DNA of 42,146 nucleotides from Apostichopus californicus (lineage: Eukaryota > Echinodermata > Holothuroidea > Aspidochirotida > Stichopodidae). The notes below the pieces were generated by a model. The model searched no databases and was not told where the DNA came from. It saw nothing but the letters and a program-made list of their open reading frames with translations. Location of the stretch: positions 1 to 42,146 of the forward strand of contig JAIPMN010002326.1 in assembly GCA_020650975.1 (NCBI GenBank), read 5' to 3'. The position numbers and the translations under genes are program-made. This document shows positions 1 through 10,358 of the stretch, piece after piece (position 1 is the first letter of the stretch; every line of letters begins with the position of its first letter).

Positions 1-192
1 ATATATATGTTATGTATATGTTATATATATATGCTTGGGTGTCATTCAATTTGCTTCACCATTTCCTTTTGCAAGGTGTCTACAGTAATGTTCAGTCAAT
101 GACTTCCTCAGTGTATGTTTTTCATACATGTCTCTAGCGATATTTTTGATACTATTCCAGTTCACATATACCTTTTTTCTCCTCTATTGCAG

Positions 193-284
193 GAAATGTG
201 TCTAGGAATTGCTTACCTAACGGTACCTGGGAGGACGGGGTGAGGTCACATTTTGAGTGTATCGATATCGGAGTCATAGATAAT
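193..284 (+). CDS. GPCR exon: C-terminal part of hormone-receptor domain
   Basis: The exon follows a TTGCAG acceptor and ends at GTAAGT. Its first two bases finish a codon split with an upstream exon outside the window. It reads NVSRNCLPNGTWEDGV and then a second cysteine (HFECIDI), the usual last part of the HRM ectodomain of class B receptors. NVS and NGT are possible N-glycosylation sites. Confidence 0.88.
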
Positions 285-3200
285 GTAAGTTGATTTGGAA
301 GTCGGCTAAAATGCAAATCAGAGTAGACAAGGATAAACACGACAGCTTTTTGAGTTCTCACGTGGAGAAGCGGGGAAGGGGGAGAGATTGGGGGGAGGAG
401 AAGAGGTTGTTAAATGGAATTGTGGTGGGAAACTTAAACTGGTAGATGATGGTACATGAGGCTTTCCCACCAGGTCAAAGATTGAAAACTGTTGGACGCA
501 AAGCATTGATGAGATTCATATTTGGTGTGTAGATACACTTCATTGGTTGGAAGAAAAACTATTGTATTTTTGTGAAGGTGAAAGGTCAGTTGAGGTCAGC
601 AGAGGTCAAAGTCAACAACCTTGTGAACATGATAACTGCAAGTTTGTAGACGACCTAGTAATAAAGTGATCAATTGGTCTTGTACCCATACTTTAACATC
701 CCAACATTGATAATAAATAATAATAATAATGAGCAGTTAACTTTACGACACTTAAGCGACCAAAAACCCGCAAGGGGTTATGGATTACAACTTACACATC
801 GGGTGGCTTCCAATTCAACATTTTAACTCAAATCTGGAATCTTTTCAATTTAGAAAGTCAGATGGGAAAACCATAGATTGATCTTGGATGGAAAAACCCA
901 CCTTCGTATGATCCGGCCGGGTATCGAGCCTGGATCCTTCCGATTGCTAAGCCTCATTCCTTCAAATGCCACTGCCTTTATCCACTCGGCCACAGCACCG
1001 GTTAAATTTGCTAATGAATTCATGCTGTGAACAAACAAAGCAAAGTTTATTTGATTGATTGATTGATTTATTTATGTTTTTTTTTTTTAATTCTTGTTTT
1101 GTCTAGGGCATAAATACACATGAGTTTATACAACACAAGGTTCTTCTCAACATCGGATACATACTCTCGTTAACAGCGCTGGTCGGTGCCTTCTGTATCT
1201 TTCTGATCTTCAAGTAAGTGTCGGCTCTAATTTCTCTATTTCAGCAATTCTGGCACTCATGTGTCCCACACATGCACTGCAATAATTTATATAAATATAT
1301 ATAATTGATATTGTAATAAGTTTGAAAATCCACAACAGTGAAAAAATTTCCAGCCTCCACCGCCCTCCCGCTTTATATGCGGACCCCCTAATTAACTAGG
1401 CCATGGACACTGATTGTATGTTATATTCACACACACACACACATAAATATATATATATACATATATAGATATATATACTGTAGATATATATATCGATATG
1501 TATATGTTCATTTACAAACTTTTGAAGTTATAACATATTAAGTGAACAGGTCATGTGTTTTCAGGCACCTTAATATATCCCCACCTGTTTAAACATTAAA
1601 TTATTAACAAATGGAACAAATGAAAAGCAAACCTCAAATTTGCTGCTTTCATGAAAAAAAGGAAAAGGAATGCTCCTCGTTTGGTATGAATCAACAGTGC
1701 CCCCTTTTCCTTCTTCCAATTTTGCAAATGGAAAATGCCCTTTTTTCTTTATATTTAAGTGTTGTCCTTTTGTTTTTGAAAATCTTATTTAAAAATATTG
1801 TAATTAAGAAGTACCCTGTTGTTGGAAAACTGTAAGATCACAAAATTTAAACGAAATTTACCCTTCATAGTCAATATGAGGATGGTCAGAATTAGTAGAA
1901 TTTAGTCATTTTGTAGTAATTTTCTAGTTAACCTCAAAGTGTCCCTCAAAGTTTCTACCCCCCTCCCTCCCCCCCCCCCCCGCAGACTGCACCCTTTTCC
2001 GTCCTGCCATGTATCCATTCCCATTCCAACCTTGGTTGATTTGCATGCAGGACCAAGCACTGTTGCTTTTACATGATAAGGACGACAAATTAAACCGAAA
2101 TATGCCACACAGCAATGGAAATGTTCAAAAATATAAATATTGAGAAAGAAACAAACGGTTGGTAGATAATGGCGACTCATCTTTGGTGAGTTTGGTATGA
2201 TACTTTCAGTTTACTACGACCCCAATGAAGAATGCCAAACACAGGATAATTAATATATATATTCTTAAAAAAAGAACAGCAGTGATTTAATATACTTTTG
2301 GTCTTAAGAGGTCTCCTAAGTTTGAATAAGTTTATTTAATGAATGAAAAGGAAACAAAAGAGATGATATATAATTGCTTTTTTTTTTTTTTTTTATTTCT
2401 CGTAAAACGTACAACGTATTAACTAGAACCAATGGGGTTACCTATGCCAACCGTGCTTTTTCAGTTTCTGGTCCCAAATTGTGGAATTCCCTCCCAAACT
2501 ATTTAAAATATAGACCTATCAAATCACTTTTCAAATCTAAACTAAAAGCCTACCTCTATGCTAAACATTTTTCAATTTGATTTGTAATTATTTTTCATTG
2601 TTGCATTATTGTTTTTGCTTTTCTTTCTATTCAAACTATGTATGTACGGCGCTTTTGACAACTATTTTGTTTATAATTAGCGCATTTTAAATCTTAGTTA
2701 TTATTATATTATTATTATTATTAACTCCCGCCCCCCCCCATTTTTTCCACCCCCTCTTGTCACAGGTCGTTGCGATGCGTCAGAAACAACATCCATTGGA
2801 ATCTCATCACTTCGTTCATCATTCTCTACGTGCTGTTTTATATCGCAACCGAGATGCAGAAGGTGGTTTCGACGAGAGATGACCTGATGGTATGATGAAT
2901 ATTTCATCTCTCTCTCGTACTTTGAAAGGATAATATATTTAATTTGGAAAAGAGGAACGTATTCCAAGCGTGACGGTGAAAGTTGGGTTCAATTCCTACG
3001 AGGCGTTCTCGAGATATCGATATATTTTTTGAAATAGTCACAGCTGTTTGCACCACCGAGGAAATGGCTTGAAGCAAACAGGTGTGACGCCATATATGCT
3101 GCACACATACATCATTTAAGTTGAATAATATTCCAATGAATTTAGGATACATATATATTCTATTCATATGGCGATGCATACCAATCTTGCAGTAGAAAAT

Positions 3201-6200
3201 TGGGAATTATGTCATTATTTAAAAAAGAACAAAAAAAAAGGGAAAAAAGAACACTCTTGCCAATGTGCATCTATGAAGTCACATCGGTCTGCTTCAGGTT
3301 GGCCATCGATATTAAAATGTGTCCCCCTCCAAATATCGCTGGATCTAATAAACCCACGTAGGAATTGATTTCAAAATTTTACCAGCACGCAGATTATAGA
3401 ATCATATTGGCAGTACATGATCAGTACATGTGTAGAATACGCAGCCAGTCGGGACAGTTTTCCAGTGCTAATTCCTCCATGAACTGTCCTCTTATTTCAT
3501 GCTTCAAAGCACTGATATTGAGAGTACAAACAGTTCCTAGCCATTCGTACTGCTCGTACTGACACGACGAGTGCTTCGAAGCAGGACACGACAGTAAAGC
3601 GTCGGAAGAGTTGTCCCGACCGGTTGGAATTTTGGGGATGAATATTTAGATTTTTCGATCGTTCTTTTTTTCTGCAGTGGTTGTGCCGCATTTTGATGTG
3701 CCTTATCAACAACGCAGTACTCACAAATTTCTTCTGGATGCTGATAGAGGGCGTCTACCTTCATCTGCTCGTCGTGCGAGCCATGACAGTCCGTAGAGAG
3801 AGGTTCTGGATGTACATGATCTTTGGATGGGGTACGTCAATAAACAAAAAAAAGAATTGTAGTCAAAAAGATTTTCCCCACAGTCTTCCCCACAATCTCA
3901 AAGAAGAAATTAATACTTTAATGTTTTATTAAATAATGTTGCGAAGATGTCTGCAGTAAGAAATGAATGACATGATGGGGAAAAAATGACGGTGGGGGTG
4001 GGGGGGGGGGTCGGGGAGGTTCCATCCATCCATGCTTGAGGGATTGGATGCATGTGTGGAAAGGTTTGACAGTCTATATAGTTTAGAGATGGTTTAAGAT
4101 CGGGGCTGGGGGGGGAACTGCTCCGACCTTGGCATTTGGTATCGATTTTTTGGTGAGTGTTAAAGTTTGAATTTATTAATGGTATAGACTTTCTTAATAC
4201 TTGCATGATATATATTATATATGCCAATATGACCAGAAATTCCTATCAGTAGATCTAAAAGGTCCAGGCAAGCTAAACGATACATTGCATGCGAAGACCG
4301 TGATTGCCTCCGCCCGAATTTTTACGACCTATTGCACATCGTAGGAAAAAGATTAATGAAACATTTAACATGCAGGGGGACGTTTGCTGTCGACCCCCTC
4401 GATAGTTGACTGTAGACTGAACATTGCATAGTGAGAGTTATATAGGAGAGACGATCGGATTAGTAAGAAATATATTGGAGATATGAATAAATTTCCTAAG
4501 CACCCTCTCTCTTGCCTTCACAAGTTGAAAAAAAAGGCTACAGAGTGATATCTCGTAAAATGAATGATGTTCGCTCAACAGCATTTTGAACGTATGAATG
4601 TTATTAGCCAATCTGAACGCAAGGACGGTCAGACTTCATGAAATCCCACGATTTGTGAAGCGTCCTAGTTCTCTCTGTCTAGTTGACTCCTGCGTACGGA
4701 AAAGGCTCAAAATATTTTATTCATTAGCATTAGGTCTCTTTATCTCCCCCCCCCCCCCCTTTTCTCTTTTTCCAATTTTGAATCGGGTAATTTCTTGACG
4801 CTATCAAATGTCATGAATCTTGAAAAGACAAAATGCAGTTCACTCTAATATCCTGAGTAATCAAATTTTTTCATTGACAGATAATGCAAAAAAAAAAATT
4901 GACAAAATGAAAGGGGGAAAAAAAAACAGACAAAAGAAACGGGGAAAAAAATGAATTCAAATTGTTTCTATTCATGTGCAATAAAGATGGAGACATTTCT
5001 TGAAAATAGGAATTTCTTATTTTAAATGCAAAACTTATTGTTCATTATTCACATAGTATTTTTACAATAACAGTTCATTTGGTGATTTACATATGAACAG
5101 TTGTTGTATCGTTCTACAATTCCAGCATTATCTTTGAGCACTTGTTCTCAGGTTTGACGCAAATTGTCCGAAGTTGAAAATTAAAAGTTTTTGTAAAATT
5201 ACTTCTTTTTTACATCTCATCTTTTTTCAGCATCCCAATTTTCTTTTGATTTCTTCCTTTTTTATGTAGGTTGTCCTGTCATCTTCACCTTACTGCATGT
5301 GGCAGGTAGACTATACTTGTAAGTATAGAGGCAAGGACATATTGGCGGGTGGGGGAGGGGGGAGGTTGAGGGGATTGGTACAAGTAATTTGGGGATTAAA
5401 TAGTCCTCGGTTAGATTTTCCTCTTGACTGCATGAAGCACGAGGAACATGGTCAAAGCATCTTAAAGAGATTTAAAAATTTCAAAAATTTTCAAAAAGTT
5501 CAAAAATTTTTAAAATTTAAATCCTCAGGAGGCTGTGGTTGATCTGGTATTGCGCGAATATCAAATTATTATGCAAATTGCAGAAAGAGACTAACAAATT
5601 TAGAGCCTTGAAAACTGAGAACTGATGCAAGACATAGTTGAACACTGAAAATATGCCCCGACCATTTTACTGAGAATACAGTAACACTTGTAAATTGTCG
5701 CATTTTGAAGCAAGCGGATATACGTTGCAATGTCCAAACCACACGATCAGTGACAACAAAAGGTTTTGATTTGCGCTGGCATTTTGCACACTTTATTGTC
5801 TTTGACCATGAAGTTGGTAATGGTTCAAACTTTCCCTTTAAGGTTTTTATGTTTTTGGTGAAATTAAAAAAAAAATATACCAGGGATGTTTGGTTATTTC
5901 ATATTTGTAATGCCTTATAAATTTGAGGCAAATTTTGGGGCAAAAAGAAGACGAAATTATAGGCAGAATTATTGTCAGTGTGGATCGACTGATAACATAT
6001 CATTTCTTGTGTATATTAAGACCATAATCAGATCATAGAAACATGTTTTTGGGGTCTCGAAAGAAAAAGTCTGGCATTTTTTTTTAATATATATATAAAA
6101 ATTTGTATTCAAAAGCTTAATAAAAAATTTAACGAAACTCAAATTTCTCATAGTATCGTTGCATTTTTATCTTTTCTTCTGGGGAAATGCCCATGCAGTG

Positions 6201-9200
6201 AAGGGAAAAGTAATGCAACAGACCCACCACTTCTGATGGATATGCACCTCAAGGGCTGCTGGCTGGATCTTTCACCAATTGACTACCTTATCTACGGACC
6301 GGTCATCGCCTGTATCTTGGTGAGTTTTATACAGCACTCAAATAATAATATAAATAAATAAATAAATAAATAAATACCAACTATTAAAGTGCTGTTATCA
6401 TGAAATAAAACATGCTCAAGAGCACTGTACAAAAAAAACCCAATGGAATATAAAATTACCGCTTAAGAAACCCTAAAAGTAATAACAACAGCAATAAAAG
6501 TAAAGAATGATATAAGACAGGGTTAATAAACCACAATAAAGAACATTAAAATATAATTATACATCAAAATGGGCACAGTGATGTGAATAAAACAACGACT
6601 AAGATTAATGCCCATACTCAAGCCTAAAAAGATAAGTTCTCAAATGCTTCTTAAAAGTGTCAATAGATGTGATAGACTCAAACAGAATCTACTCCTTGGA
6701 TGCACTTTTTTCCGTTAGTAAAAAAATTATCGGAACCATCGACTCGTCTGATTAGCCGGTCCATACACCCGACACCCACCCGTCCCCATCATAATCAACT
6801 TGCTTAAAATATTTTAGTGATTTCCTGCAACTTAGTGCAATGATGATTTTGAATTTCAAATTTTATGGCATTGAAAATTAAGTCCAAAATAACCTTTATA
6901 AAAAACCTAGCTAGCTTGTTTGTAGTTTACGAACTTTTCTGATTTAATATTGTGATTATTATGATTATTATATTTAATATTGTATGGTGTCCAAGGATGG
7001 GGGGAAGGGGGGGGGGTTATGTAGACCATTGTATTGTTTGTAATGTTTCCTAAATTCCCATAAACAGTTGAGGATTTGTTTACAATTTAATAGATAGATC
7101 AGTTAAGGTGGAAGATACATCTGTTGAGGTAGATATCTCATGTAGGGGATCGCTTACTGTTTTTTTTTTAACTTAAACAGATTAAGTTTTATATCATTAC
7201 TTTAAAAGAACTTTGGACCACAGACTGGGAACTTAATGAACAGGCTTGAAACAGATCAGCAGACTTTTTAATTTTTCGGCTAGAACCGGATGCGAACCAT
7301 GCGTGACCTTGCTCCGGTTTCAAAACAGTGACCAGCTCCGGTCTTTTTCAAGTTTTGTTAGAAGCAGAGCGGTAATAATTGAAAGTGTCCTCCCTCCCCC
7401 CCCCCCCCCAAAAAAAATAAGAAAGAAGGATGTCCCTACCGAAGAACTTCTTTCATGAAGCAAAAATAAGTACGAAAAGGTCTGATATTAACTGTTCTGT
7501 ATTTCACTCCTATTTCCACAGATAAATCTTGCTATACTTGTCCATGTGATAGCTATCTTGGTGTCCAAACTGAGGGCATCTCACTCTTTTGAAACACAAC
7601 AATACTGGTAAGTGAGATAGTGACCAGAAGCAGACTATCAGTTGTAGGTTATAGGTAAATTTGATTAAAAAGTGAACTTTTTTTCATATAAGTATTTGGT
7701 CAATTTTTTGTTGCTATTTTTTGTTGCTATATGTTCATGTTGTTAATACTAAACCAAATAAAAGTGTCTAAGCTAGTTAAAATAAAATGCCAAGCCTGAT
7801 CATTAAACTCATTTTAATACCTGAATTTGGTGGTGAAACCAAAAAAATTGTCGAAGTTACATAAGTTGCGTAGAAGTCAGTGGTGGAGCTAGGGGTATTG
7901 GTCGGGTGGGGGGGCGAGAATGGTCTGTAGGGACGCTCTCGACACTATCTAAGCGGAGCGCAACCAGAGGTTGGCGCGGAGCGTACAGAAATTTTTTGAG
8001 TAAAGATACTCCCTAGATCGCCGGAAATGACCCATTCCGGGCCTTGCTAATTTGCAGATAAATGAAGAATAAATAGGTGTCATCGCCAAATTACACCAAC
8101 AAACTGTGACAAATGTCAATAGGTAGATGAGAGTGCAATAAAAAAAGTCAATAATCGCGAATAAGTAAAAAGTGGTAAAGAGCCGAAAAGGGCGCCAGCA
8201 GTCAATTTGAGTCCGTCAGGGTGGGCATCAGCCCTCCCTGACTGTATGGACACTCCGCCACTGCCGACACCTGTTTCTGAAGTTTTTCAACCCTTTTTGT
8301 TTCCTTCCCTCCTTACAGGAAGAGTGTCCGTGCCACGTTCATCCTCCTACCTCTGCTGGGGGGAGCCTATTTCCTCTTCATCCATAAGCCGAGAGTGGAC
8401 ACCGTGTTTCACGACGTCTACGGTTACTTCCAAGTCACGCTTCAGTCCCTGCAAGGATTCTTTGTAGCGTTATTCTACGTCTATACGAACCAGGAGGTGA
8501 GGAAATTAGTACTGAATTAGAGAAAAAGAAAGAAAAGATTGCCATACGGTGGTCTGAAAATTCCATATGTGGATTCATCTTATCGTCATGGGTGTGTGTG
8601 GGGAACCCTATTGTTGTTTGTTAATTTGCTCTTTGTGTTAAGGTCAAAGGTTAAAGGATGTCAAAGTATGACCCTTCTTGGAAATGTGATAATTCCTAAA
8701 ACAAAACCATTTTATGGAAGTCAAAGTCTGATAGTAATGTAAACATTACCATAAACTTAAAAAACAAAACATTAAAAACACTCCAAAGATAGTCAAGCTT
8801 GTCTGAACTTTATACTTGGTATGTATAGACCCCAAGAAGATTATCACTTTCTGTGGAGTAGTATACAACTGTTGTGTGAGGTCAAAGTCTCCAAAACATG
8901 ATAACCTCAAAAAGGAAAGGTTGGATGAACTTCATCCTTGGTATGTAGATCCACCTTTAATACTGAGCATAAGACTGGTAGTATGGTTTGTTTGTGGAAG
9001 GGCAGTGGGTCATCTGAGGTCAAATCTGAAAACCTTTACTGATAAACAAGATAACTCCAATTGTAAAAATTGCCTGATCAAACTTCATACTTAGGTACAT
9101 AGGTACATATTAGTTCAAGACCCTAGCTGCATGATCATGTTCAAGTCCAACAATGGTCATAATTACTTGATAATTGTGTGTGTGTGCGTGTGTGCGTTTG

Positions 9201-10358
9201 TTTTGTATTCTGACCGAGGACTTGAACAAAAGAATTTCAGGTCCTCGGTTGTGATTTCTAAAGAATCACCCGCGTCCTCGGAAGAATTCTATTGTATGGG
9301 GTATTGTTAAGGTACGTGGATTTGAACAATGGAAATACAATGGGGTCCTCGGTCTAAATGTAAAACACACCTGTGTGTGTGCGCAGCATCATACAGATTT
9401 AATGTTCTCCCAATGAAAAGTGGTAATCAGGAGTCAGTAGTGAGATGGAGATCGAAGAGTCATGGTATCGGAAATAAGAGTGTGTCGCAAAAAGAAAAAA
9501 AAATGGATTTTTATCAATTTTTTTTAACAATTGCTTCACCAGGTGGTCATGCTGTTAAAACGAAAATACAGACGTTGGCAAGAGAGCCACTCGATCCAAG
9601 CCCCAAGGAGCTCGATGACTTATCACAGCTTCATACCGTTCTCCCGGAAGGGCTCTACAGATAGCGGCGCCTCCCGGTTGCCCAACAAGCTCTACCCTCC
9701 CGGGACAGTGCCGCCGTTCCGGCCCGGCGAGGTGGTCCCCCTCCAGTGTAAGATGGACTGTACGCCCACTCTAGGAGTGGGCATCCAGGAGTGGGCCAGC
9801 GACCCGAAGGGCGGATCGCAGCTTCCGAACGGTTCCGCGAAGAACGGCGTCTCCAACGGGAACACCTCGACTCCGCTGATATCGTCCCCGTCCAACGGTA
9901 ACAACAACGACACGGAGAGTACGCTGCACGGCGATATGGACCGGGGCGAGTACAACAGCAATAACCACAACGACTCCACGTACACCAGCGTGGGGACCTC
10001 CCCAGAGATCGACGAGGACGAATGCGGCAGCGTGTTCTCCGAGGACTCGTCCAGGCCGTCGGGGATGAACGGTTACCGAGAGATGGAAGCCGCCACGGTG
10101 CAAGAGCCTCTCATCGAACGCAAGAACGTCCAGCGGCCGCCCTCCACCAGCTCGAGTTGTCCCCTCTTAGAGGTGGCGGACCAGAGAGGCAAGCAGTCGG
10201 AGAACCGCGCAAAGTGGAGTCCCAAGGTGCTGTTGAAGAAACTCAACCCGCACGTGAGTACCCAACAGGCGGAGATACAGGACCGGCCGTGTCCCATACC
10301 GGAGGTGAAGGTGGACTCCATACAGTTGACCGAGACGCCGTGCGGTACACCCGTGTAA
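193..10358 (+). CDS. Secretin-family (class B1) GPCR, CRF/DH44-receptor-like, 5' partial
   Basis: This gene encodes a G-protein-coupled receptor for a peptide hormone, acting at the plasma membrane. The nine exons are 193-284, 1107-1213, 2766-2889, 3678-3831, 5270-5318, 6199-6319, 7522-7607, 8319-8496 and 9543-10358. All have GT/AG borders and matching phases, giving about 574 codons to a TAA at 10356. The product runs from the end of the hormone-binding domain (NCLPNGTWEDG), through TM1-TM7, to a ~270-residue tail. Class B hallmarks are the TM3 cysteine, the ECL2 motif GCWLD, LLPLLG in TM6 and QGFFVALFYVYTNQEV at TM7/helix 8. IHWNLI in TM2, KLRAS..ETQQY in ICL3 and RRWQESHSI after helix 8 are closest to CRF/DH44 receptors, but WMLIEGVYLHLLVV in TM3 is more like PTH/PDF-type receptors. 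Class B membership is firm and the ligand subfamily is an inference. The start codon, signal peptide and most of the ectodomain lie upstream of the window. Confidence 0.93.
514..700 (+). repeat. Intronic AGGTCAAAG/GATAACT repeat unit
   Basis: The stretch has the same ingredients as the array at 8530-9110: a GGT.TGTAGAT-type segment, GAGGTCAAAG hexamers, then GTGAACATGATAACTGCAAG. It looks like one diverged copy of the same dispersed repeat. Confidence 0.45.
583..614 (+). promoter_or_regulatory. Array of AGGTCA half-sites (DR4-DR4-DR0)
   Basis: Three AGGTCA hexamers at 583, 593 and 603 are each separated by four bases, followed directly by AAGTCA. This is the layout of DR4 nuclear-receptor elements. 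It sits in an intron inside a repeat family that also carries such hexamers elsewhere, so binding is only a possibility. Confidence 0.3.
710..1002 (-). mobile_element. tRNA-headed SINE, family 1, copy A
   Basis: Read on the - strand, the element begins CCGGTGCTGTGGCCGAGTGG, an A-box-like segment of a Leu/Ser-type tRNA, with a B-box-like GGCTCGATACCC downstream. An unrelated body follows and ends in (ATT)n, seen as TAATAATAAT on the + strand. It shares body and tail with copies at 27941-28255 and 36571-36865. Confidence 0.82.
1107..1213 (+). CDS. GPCR exon: TM1
   Basis: The acceptor is GTCTAG and the donor GTAAGT. The exon enters in phase 0 and leaves two bases of a lysine codon. It reads HKVLLNIGYILSLTALVGAF followed by CIFLIF, which is the first transmembrane helix. 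Confidence 0.9.
1429..1500. repeat. (CA)n/(TA)n microsatellite
   Basis: A run of CA dinucleotides passes into a TA-rich stretch with TAGATATA variants. It lies in a GPCR intron. Confidence 0.85.
2398..2723 (+). mobile_element. 3' end of a non-LTR retrotransposon (LINE)
   Basis: The frame ending at 2580 reads RAFSVSGPKLWNSLPNYLK and then FKSKLKAYL. This is the usual C-terminus of a CR1/Jockey-type reverse-transcriptase polyprotein (F.V.GPKLWNSLP). A short 3'UTR with GGCGCTTTTGACAAC follows and ends in (ATT)n. The copy is 5'-truncated to the last ~60 codons and lies in a GPCR intron in the gene's orientation. Confidence 0.82.
2766..2889 (+). CDS. GPCR exon: ICL1, TM2 and ECL1
   Basis: The acceptor is CACAG and the donor GTATGA. 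It encodes SLRCVRNNIHWNLITSFIIL and the start of the first extracellular loop. The IHWNLI motif is the one seen in CRF-type receptors. A LINE 3' tail ends about 43 bp before this exon. Confidence 0.92.
3678..3831 (+). CDS. GPCR exon: TM3, ICL2 and start of TM4
   Basis: It follows CTGCAG and ends at GTACGT in phase 1. It encodes the conserved TM3 cysteine (WLCRILMC), then NFFWMLIEGVYLHLLVV and the second intracellular loop RAMTVRRERFW. Confidence 0.94.
3832..5269 (+). other. GPCR intron without recognised content
   Basis: I see only low-complexity tracts here. At 3991-4018 four G-runs in a row (GGTGGGGGTG onward) could form a G-quadruplex in the transcript. A C-run sits near 4748 and A-rich tracts near 4886-4950. 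There is no coding or element signature. Confidence 0.6.
5270..5318 (+). CDS. GPCR exon: TM4
   Basis: A 49-base exon between ATGTAG and GTAAGT. Joined to the previous exon it reads WGCPVIFTLLHVAGRLYL, the end of TM4. It is too short to stand out as an open frame alone, but phase and splice sites fit both neighbours. Confidence 0.88.
6199..6319 (+). CDS. GPCR exon: ECL2 and start of TM5
   Basis: Bounded by CATGCAG and GTGAGT. It encodes FEGKSNATDPPLLMDMH, then the conserved Cys-Trp pair of ECL2 in GCWLDLSPIDYLIYGP and the first turns of TM5. NAT is a possible N-glycosylation site. The cysteine would pair with the TM3 cysteine, as is usual in the family. Confidence 0.92.
6341..6376. repeat. 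(AAAT)n microsatellite
   Basis: Perfect AAAT repeats follow a short AAT run, just inside the intron after the ECL2 exon. The rest of that intron (to 7521) shows no recognisable element beyond G- and C-runs near 7000 and 7395. Confidence 0.85.
7522..7607 (+). CDS. GPCR exon: TM5 and ICL3
   Basis: Bounded by CCACAG and GTAAGT, ending in phase 2. It encodes INLAILVHVIAILVSKLRAS and HSFETQQYW. The KLRAS....ET.QY pattern is close to ICL3 of CRF receptors. Confidence 0.92.
7878..8263. mobile_element. hAT-like MITE
   Basis: The left end begins CAGTGGTGGAGC and the right end, read in reverse complement, begins CAGTGGCGGAGT. These imperfect terminal inverted repeats have the CAGTGGYGGA start typical of hAT elements. 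No transposase is present and the interior (386 bp in all) is non-coding. I see no convincing 8-bp target duplication, so the insertion may be old. Confidence 0.6.
8319..8496 (+). CDS. GPCR exon: TM6, ECL3 and TM7
   Basis: It follows CTTACAG and ends at GTGAGG in phase 0. It encodes KSVRATFILLPLLGGAYFLF, a short ECL3 and TM7 ending QGFFVALFYVYTNQE. The usual FYCF.N stretch at the end of TM7 is FYVYTN here, so the common cysteine is missing. Confidence 0.95.
8530..9110 (+). repeat. Degenerate tandem repeat with AGGTCAAAG and CTTGGTATGTA motifs
   Basis: The motif AACTT.ATACTTGGTATGTA recurs near 8806, 8929 and, degraded, 9081. Between occurrences lie AGGTCAAAG and GATAAC.TC segments, giving units of roughly 120-150 bp. 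It fills most of the last GPCR intron and resembles the copy at 514-700. Confidence 0.5.
9543..10358 (+). CDS. GPCR terminal exon: helix 8 and long cytoplasmic tail
   Basis: An 816-base exon follows TTCACCAG and ends at TAA. It encodes VVMLLKRKYRRWQESHSI (helix 8) and then about 250 residues rich in Ser, Asn, Pro and acidic residues, including NGSAKNGVSNGNTSTP. The chain ends in GTPV, a possible class I PDZ ligand. The exon is much more GC-rich than its flanking introns. Long open frames on its opposite strand are by-products of that composition. Confidence 0.93.
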   Translation: MVMLLKRKYRRWQESHSIQAPRSSMTYHSFIPFSRKGSTDSGASRLPNKLYPPGTVPPFRPGEVVPLQCKMDCTPTLGVGIQEWASDPKGGSQLPNGSAKNGVSNGNTSTPLISSPSNGNNNDTESTLHGDMDRGEYNSNNHNDSTYTSVGTSPEIDEDECGSVFSEDSSRPSGMNGYREMEAATVQEPLIERKNVQRPPSTSSSCPLLEVADQRGKQSENRAKWSPKVLLKKLNPHVSTQQAEIQDRPCPIPEVKVDSIQLTETPCGTPV

